A stretch of DNA of 8,601 nt from Cyclobacteriaceae bacterium (GTDB lineage Bacteria; Bacteroidota; Bacteroidia; Cytophagales; Cyclobacteriaceae). The stretch covers positions 1-8,601 of the forward strand of contig VFKK01000063.1 of NCBI GenBank assembly GCA_009885605.1, given 5' to 3'. A program made the position numbers and the translations under genes. This document shows, in pieces, positions 6,188-8,601 of this stretch. The stretch's first letter is position 1. Every line of letters starts with the position of its first letter. Under the pieces are notes generated by a model, which was given only the letters and a program-made list of their open reading frames with translations, did no database searches and was not told the origin of the DNA.

Positions 6188-6766
6188 TTAAAGAGCGATG
6201 GCAGCAAGCTCGATTTCCCGTGCCGCAGCGGCATCACCCACATCTTTTGATTTGAAACCAAATTGGGTTAATACCTCTTTTGCTTCTTTTTTTGCAGGAC
6301 CATCATTGCCGCAGATATTCATTACTACAGCTTTGGATTTTGGTGGATTGACCATCAGCTTATTGTTGACACAGTTGAATGCTTTTACGAAAAAAGCATC
6401 CGGCACCAATTCCTGAAGTTTCTCCATCAGAGACTCATCAGGTCCGGTGAAAAGAGCCTGAACTCCGTCTTTGGCCACACCATCCGCAATCGGGTTGGTT
6501 ACATCCAAAACAGTTTTTCCACTGATTCCCACTTTCACTTGTTCCACAATTTTCGCAGCGGCTGTACCTTTTACTGCCAGTACGATCAAATCACCAAAAC
6601 TTGCAGCTCTTTCAAAACTTGCCACTTTTCCATTTGTTCCGGATTGCCAGTCGGAGAGTTTGTTTGGATTTCCGGTACCCAACATCACTTCATATCCATG
6701 CTTTTCAAATCCTTCCGCCAGTGTTCTGCCTACAACTCCCGATCCTAATACTCCTACTTTTTTCAT
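6188..6766 (-). CDS. F420-dependent NADP reductase-like Rossmann-fold protein, short C-terminus
   Basis: A 192-residue cytoplasmic protein, ATG at 6766 and TAA at 6188-6190. The N-terminus has the dinucleotide motif GVLGSGVVGRTLAEGF (G8, G10, G13), followed by LGTGNPNKL, ASFGDLIVLAVKG (55-67), GKTVLDVTNPIAD (83-95), FFVKAFNC (125-132) and MNICGND (149-155). This is the pattern of the F420 oxidoreductase/NAD(P)-binding family (PF03807). Bacteroidota generally lack F420, so the true partner is probably only NAD(P)H and the substrate is unknown. Relatives normally go on after the AARE-E motif with an 'LxxLW'-type helix and 20-25 more residues; here the protein stops right after REIELAAIAL. Neither other forward frame restores that helix, so a simple frameshift is not supported. 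The gene stands alone, about 520 bp from the next gene upstream. Confidence 0.82.
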   Translation of the reverse strand: MKKVGVLGSGVVGRTLAEGFEKHGYEVMLGTGNPNKLSDWQSGTNGKVASFERAASFGDLIVLAVKGTAAAKIVEQVKVGISGKTVLDVTNPIADGVAKDGVQALFTGPDESLMEKLQELVPDAFFVKAFNCVNNKLMVNPPKSKAVVMNICGNDGPAKKEAKEVLTQFGFKSKDVGDAAAAREIELAAIAL

Positions 6767-7000
6767 GTGTTTATAATTTGTTTTTTAAGGCCATCCCGAT
6801 AGCTATAGGGAGGAATCTCGCATTTCAGATAATCATCCATGTGATTTTCTGAGTCGTGCTCGATTTCATCTGTTTATAATTTGTTTTTTAATGATCAGAC
6901 CTGACTATCGCAGGCAGGTGGAATCTCGCATGGTTGATAATCATTCCAGTGTGTAACGAACCCGTCATGCTAGATTTCATTTGATTTCTATTCTTTTAAT
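6761..7000 (-). repeat. Tandem duplication of a leader-plus-ATG module upstream of the reductase-like gene
   Basis: The 28 bp at 6761-6788, holding the reductase gene's ATGAAA and its A-rich leader, recur at 6864-6891 with 27 of 28 bases identical (period 103 bp). A more diverged third copy is at 6975-7000. Between copies, GGAATCTCGCAT (6812-6823 and 6920-6931) and GATAATCAT (6828-6836 and 6936-6944) are also repeated. Each unit has an inverted repeat at the same offset: CCCGATAGCTATAGGG at 6795-6810 (one mismatch) and ACCTG/CAGGT at 6899-6919. The two upstream ATGs open short minus-strand frames of 14 codons (6825-6869) and 30 codons (6888-6980), both beginning MKSS. These are probably not genes. 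Confidence 0.7.
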
Positions 7001-7033
7001 AAAAAAAATCCTCTTCCCACCGTTTGGAAAGAG
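7001..7033 (-). terminator. Second minus-strand terminator, upstream of the repeat units
   Basis: Minus-strand RNA CUCUUUCC (7033-7026) pairs with GGGAAGAG (7018-7011) over 8 bp including one U.G, with a 7-nt loop. It is followed by GA and eight T (7008-7001). The structure is sound, but the S9 gene already has a terminator at 7232-7264. This one is either a backup, the end of an unseen small transcript, or an attenuator of the reductase-like gene. Confidence 0.7.
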
Positions 7034-7231
7034 CCCAAAGGTACCGATTTTCAAAGGATTAAAAATAAGGATTAGTTAGTTGATATATGCTTCCAATAGT
7101 TAAAATTCCTTATTATGCCTTCAAAGCTTCCAAAGAAGGTTTCCTAAACTTCGCTGAATGGTTTTTCTTTTTTTATCGGATCAAATCGAATTTTATGTCC
7201 AGACGATATGTGTCAATTCTATTCAAAAGGT
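7034..7231. other. Non-coding stretch between two minus-strand terminators, no feature recognised
   Basis: I see no plausible coding frame of useful length, no tRNA-like fold and no known riboswitch motif here. There is no ATG on the minus strand in this stretch. TACCTTTG (7043-7036, minus) matches the -7 consensus but lies directly before the terminator at 7033, so it would drive almost no transcript. A small RNA or a leader of the reductase-like gene remains possible. Confidence 0.5.
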
Positions 7232-7264
7232 AAAAATCCCCCGATGAAATATCACCAAGGGATT
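7232..7264 (-). terminator. Rho-independent terminator of the S9 peptidase gene
   Basis: In minus-strand RNA, AAUCCCUUGGUG (7264-7253) pairs over 12 bp with CAUCGGGGGAUU (7246-7235) around the loop AUAUUU, using three G.U pairs. Together with the stem end, five U residues follow (to 7232). It begins 27 bp after the stop codon. The wobble pairs make it stable only in minus-strand RNA, matching the direction of the gene. Confidence 0.75.
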
Positions 7265-7291
7265 CAAATCTGAAATCAAAAATCTGAAATT
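7264..7291. repeat. Second 7-bp repeat array, touching the S9 peptidase stop codon
   Basis: Four heptads TCAAATC, TGAAATC, AAAAATC and TGAAATT fill 7264-7291, between the terminator stem and the stop codon (7291-7293). Read on the minus strand, the units begin GATTT or AATTT. The TGAAATC unit is the same as at 539-552. Confidence 0.55.
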
Positions 7292-8601
7292 CAGAAAGCT
7301 CTTTCTTCCAGATGTTCGCCCAGTTTGAGGCGATCGACACCGTTGACCATCCAGCCAGGAGCAGTAGCTCCTTTTAGATGGTGGTTGAAAAACTCCATCA
7401 TTCGCACGCTGTAGTCTTTTCGGTTTTCCAGCTTGCCAAGACCATGGTTTTCTCCTTTGTACTGCACCAGAATCACCGGCTTTTTCAATCTTCTCAGGGC
7501 ATTGTAATACTCAATTCCCTGCGTAAAATCTACAGCACCGTCTTTGTCATTGTGAAGCATCAGAAGTGGAGTTTGCACATTTTTCACATGGTAAACAGGG
7601 CTGTTGCGCTCGTAAGCTTCCCAATTGTCCCATGGTCCGCCTTTGAATCTTCCCTGCGAAGCTTCGAAAATCGACATGTTTCCGCTTCCGGTATTCCAAT
7701 AAATCAGGTCATACATGGAAATCATATTCGTAAGTGGCGCACCGGCTGCTGCGGCTTTGAACATGTTAGTTTGAGTGATCAGGAAGGAAGTCTGATAACC
7801 TCCCCAAGAGTGACCGTGGATACCGATATTTTTCTCGTCGATCACGCCGGTTGCGATAGCAGCTTTCACGCCAGGAATCACACACCAAACGGCAGACATT
7901 CCCGGGTCGTCCATGGTGTACACGATGTCCGGAATGAATACTGCAAAACCATTGCTGGTGTAGACGCCAGGATTCCAGCCTGTTCCGCTAAAGCCTGGAT
8001 TGCTCCAGCTATGACGGGTCTGCGAAAGCTTCTCGTAGTAGTAAACGACGGTTGGATATTTCTTGCCCTCTACATATCCGGCCGGCAAAAACAAAGCGCC
8101 CTGAAGGGTGTCGCCTTTGTCAGAAATGTAATCGATCAATCGTGTGCCTGCGGACCAGCTGTATTTTGTGGCATCGGGTGCACTTTCCGTTACCTTCTTT
8201 GGTGCAGCCAACGCCGCATTGGTCAGGTACATTTGAGAAGGCTCGGTGAACGTCTCTTTGCTGAAGAAATAGACAGGAGCATTTTCAGCTTTCTGGAGGG
8301 AAGCAATGTTTGCATCTTCCCAAACGAGTGTTTTTGCGCCGGCTGTCAAGCCAGTTTTCGCAGGACTTAAAAGCGCAATTCCGCTTTTCTTGTTCCATTC
8401 TCCATAGGTTCTGAAGTACTGAGCCTGCTTGAGGTCGATTCCTTTTTCCTCAGGATCCAGCATGAATCTATACTGATAGCGGATTTTATCAGTTCTGCCG
8501 TTTTGAGTCAGATTGATTGGTTTTTCTTTGGCAGCCAGTGGAACTTGCCAGATATCCCAACCATCGCGAAGCAAGACATATTTGCTGTCGCTGCTCCATC
8601 C
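7291..8601 (-). CDS. S9 prolyl-oligopeptidase-family serine peptidase, C-terminal half (cut by right edge)
   Basis: The frame runs from the right edge (codon at 8601-8599) to TGA at 7291-7293, giving 436 visible residues; no start codon is inside the window. The first part, GWSSDSKYVLLRDGWDIWQV and onward, is the end of a beta-propeller. The alpha/beta-hydrolase domain (PF00326) follows from about residue 155. The catalytic triad is visible: Ser265 in GHSWGGY, Asp354 in HNDKDGAV and His386 in GENHGLG (numbered from the first visible residue). Bacteroidota members of this type usually have about 900-950 residues and a signal peptide, so slightly over half is missing; export is inferred from the family. 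They cleave peptides, often after proline, or act as aminoacyl or dipeptidyl peptidases; specificity cannot be read here. The gene is closed by its own terminator at 7232-7264. Confidence 0.92.
   Translation of the reverse strand, partial: GWSSDSKYVLLRDGWDIWQVPLAAKEKPINLTQNGRTDKIRYQYRFMLDPEEKGIDLKQAQYFRTYGEWNKKSGIALLSPAKTGLTAGAKTLVWEDANIASLQKAENAPVYFFSKETFTEPSQMYLTNAALAAPKKVTESAPDATKYSWSAGTRLIDYISDKGDTLQGALFLPAGYVEGKKYPTVVYYYEKLSQTRHSWSNPGFSGTGWNPGVYTSNGFAVFIPDIVYTMDDPGMSAVWCVIPGVKAAIATGVIDEKNIGIHGHSWGGYQTSFLITQTNMFKAAAAGAPLTNMISMYDLIYWNTGSGNMSIFEASQGRFKGGPWDNWEAYERNSPVYHVKNVQTPLLMLHNDKDGAVDFTQGIEYYNALRRLKKPVILVQYKGENHGLGKLENRKDYSVRMMEFFNHHLKGATAPGWMVNGVDRLKLGEHLEERAF

Noticed and set aside
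6825..6980. Two short minus-strand frames starting MKSS as real small genes
   Set aside because: They arise from duplicated leader sequence, differ in length (14 and 30 codons), and one stops early, as expected for repeat-derived frames. Kept as part of the repeat description.
7118..7139. CCTTC/GAAGG inverted repeat between the two minus-strand terminators
   Set aside because: A 5-bp stem with a 12-nt loop is expected by chance in this length of sequence.
7378..8370. Long plus-strand open frame (330 codons) opposite the S9 peptidase
   Set aside because: It is antisense to a gene whose own frame carries a full catalytic triad and family motifs; its translation shows no domain or signal pattern. 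Long antisense frames are common opposite well-used genes.

Overview
The window looks like chromosomal DNA of a Bacteroidota member, most likely Cytophagales and close to Cyclobacteriaceae/Algoriphagus. The taxon is inferred from protein style and was not checked by any search. Three things point there: a TonB-dependent receptor of the OMP_b-brl_3 type, a CBM9/DUF5916 outer-membrane protein beside it, and start codons preceded by A/T-rich sequence without a Shine-Dalgarno motif. There are six protein genes, two of them cut by the window edges. I see no rRNA, tRNA, CRISPR array, transposase or phage gene.

Layout. Positions 1-299 (+) hold the C-terminal end of a pyridoxamine 5'-phosphate oxidase-family flavoprotein, followed by a clear terminator at 376-407. 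Positions 408-625 are non-coding and repeat-rich: three small palindromes (425-517) and a run of 7-bp repeats (539-598). Positions 626-5267 (-) carry a two-gene unit, a TonB-dependent receptor (2880-5267) followed by a CBM9/DUF5916 protein (626-2803), with a hairpin in the short gap between them. A 265-bp divergent spacer leads to an exported DsrE-family protein (5533-6108, +). That gene converges on a Rossmann-fold F420-dependent NADP reductase-like protein (6188-6766, -), and the two share a bidirectional terminator. Positions 6767-7290 are non-coding: a duplicated leader-like repeat, two minus-strand terminators and a second 7-bp repeat run. Positions 7291-8601 (-) are the catalytic half of an exported-type S9 prolyl-oligopeptidase-family peptidase that runs off the right edge.

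Functionally this is mostly an envelope region. The receptor and the DUF5916 protein probably sit together in the outer membrane. The DsrE protein has a signal peptide, and the S9 peptidase is of a type that is usually exported. No SusD partner, sigma/anti-sigma pair or degradative enzyme cluster is visible, so the substrate of the receptor cannot be named.

I found no convincing new multi-gene system. The most unusual material is non-coding: heptameric repeats placed directly behind two minus-strand genes, a triple-palindrome element, a leader-plus-ATG module repeated in tandem upstream of the reductase-like gene, and a hairpin abutting the DUF5916 start codon.
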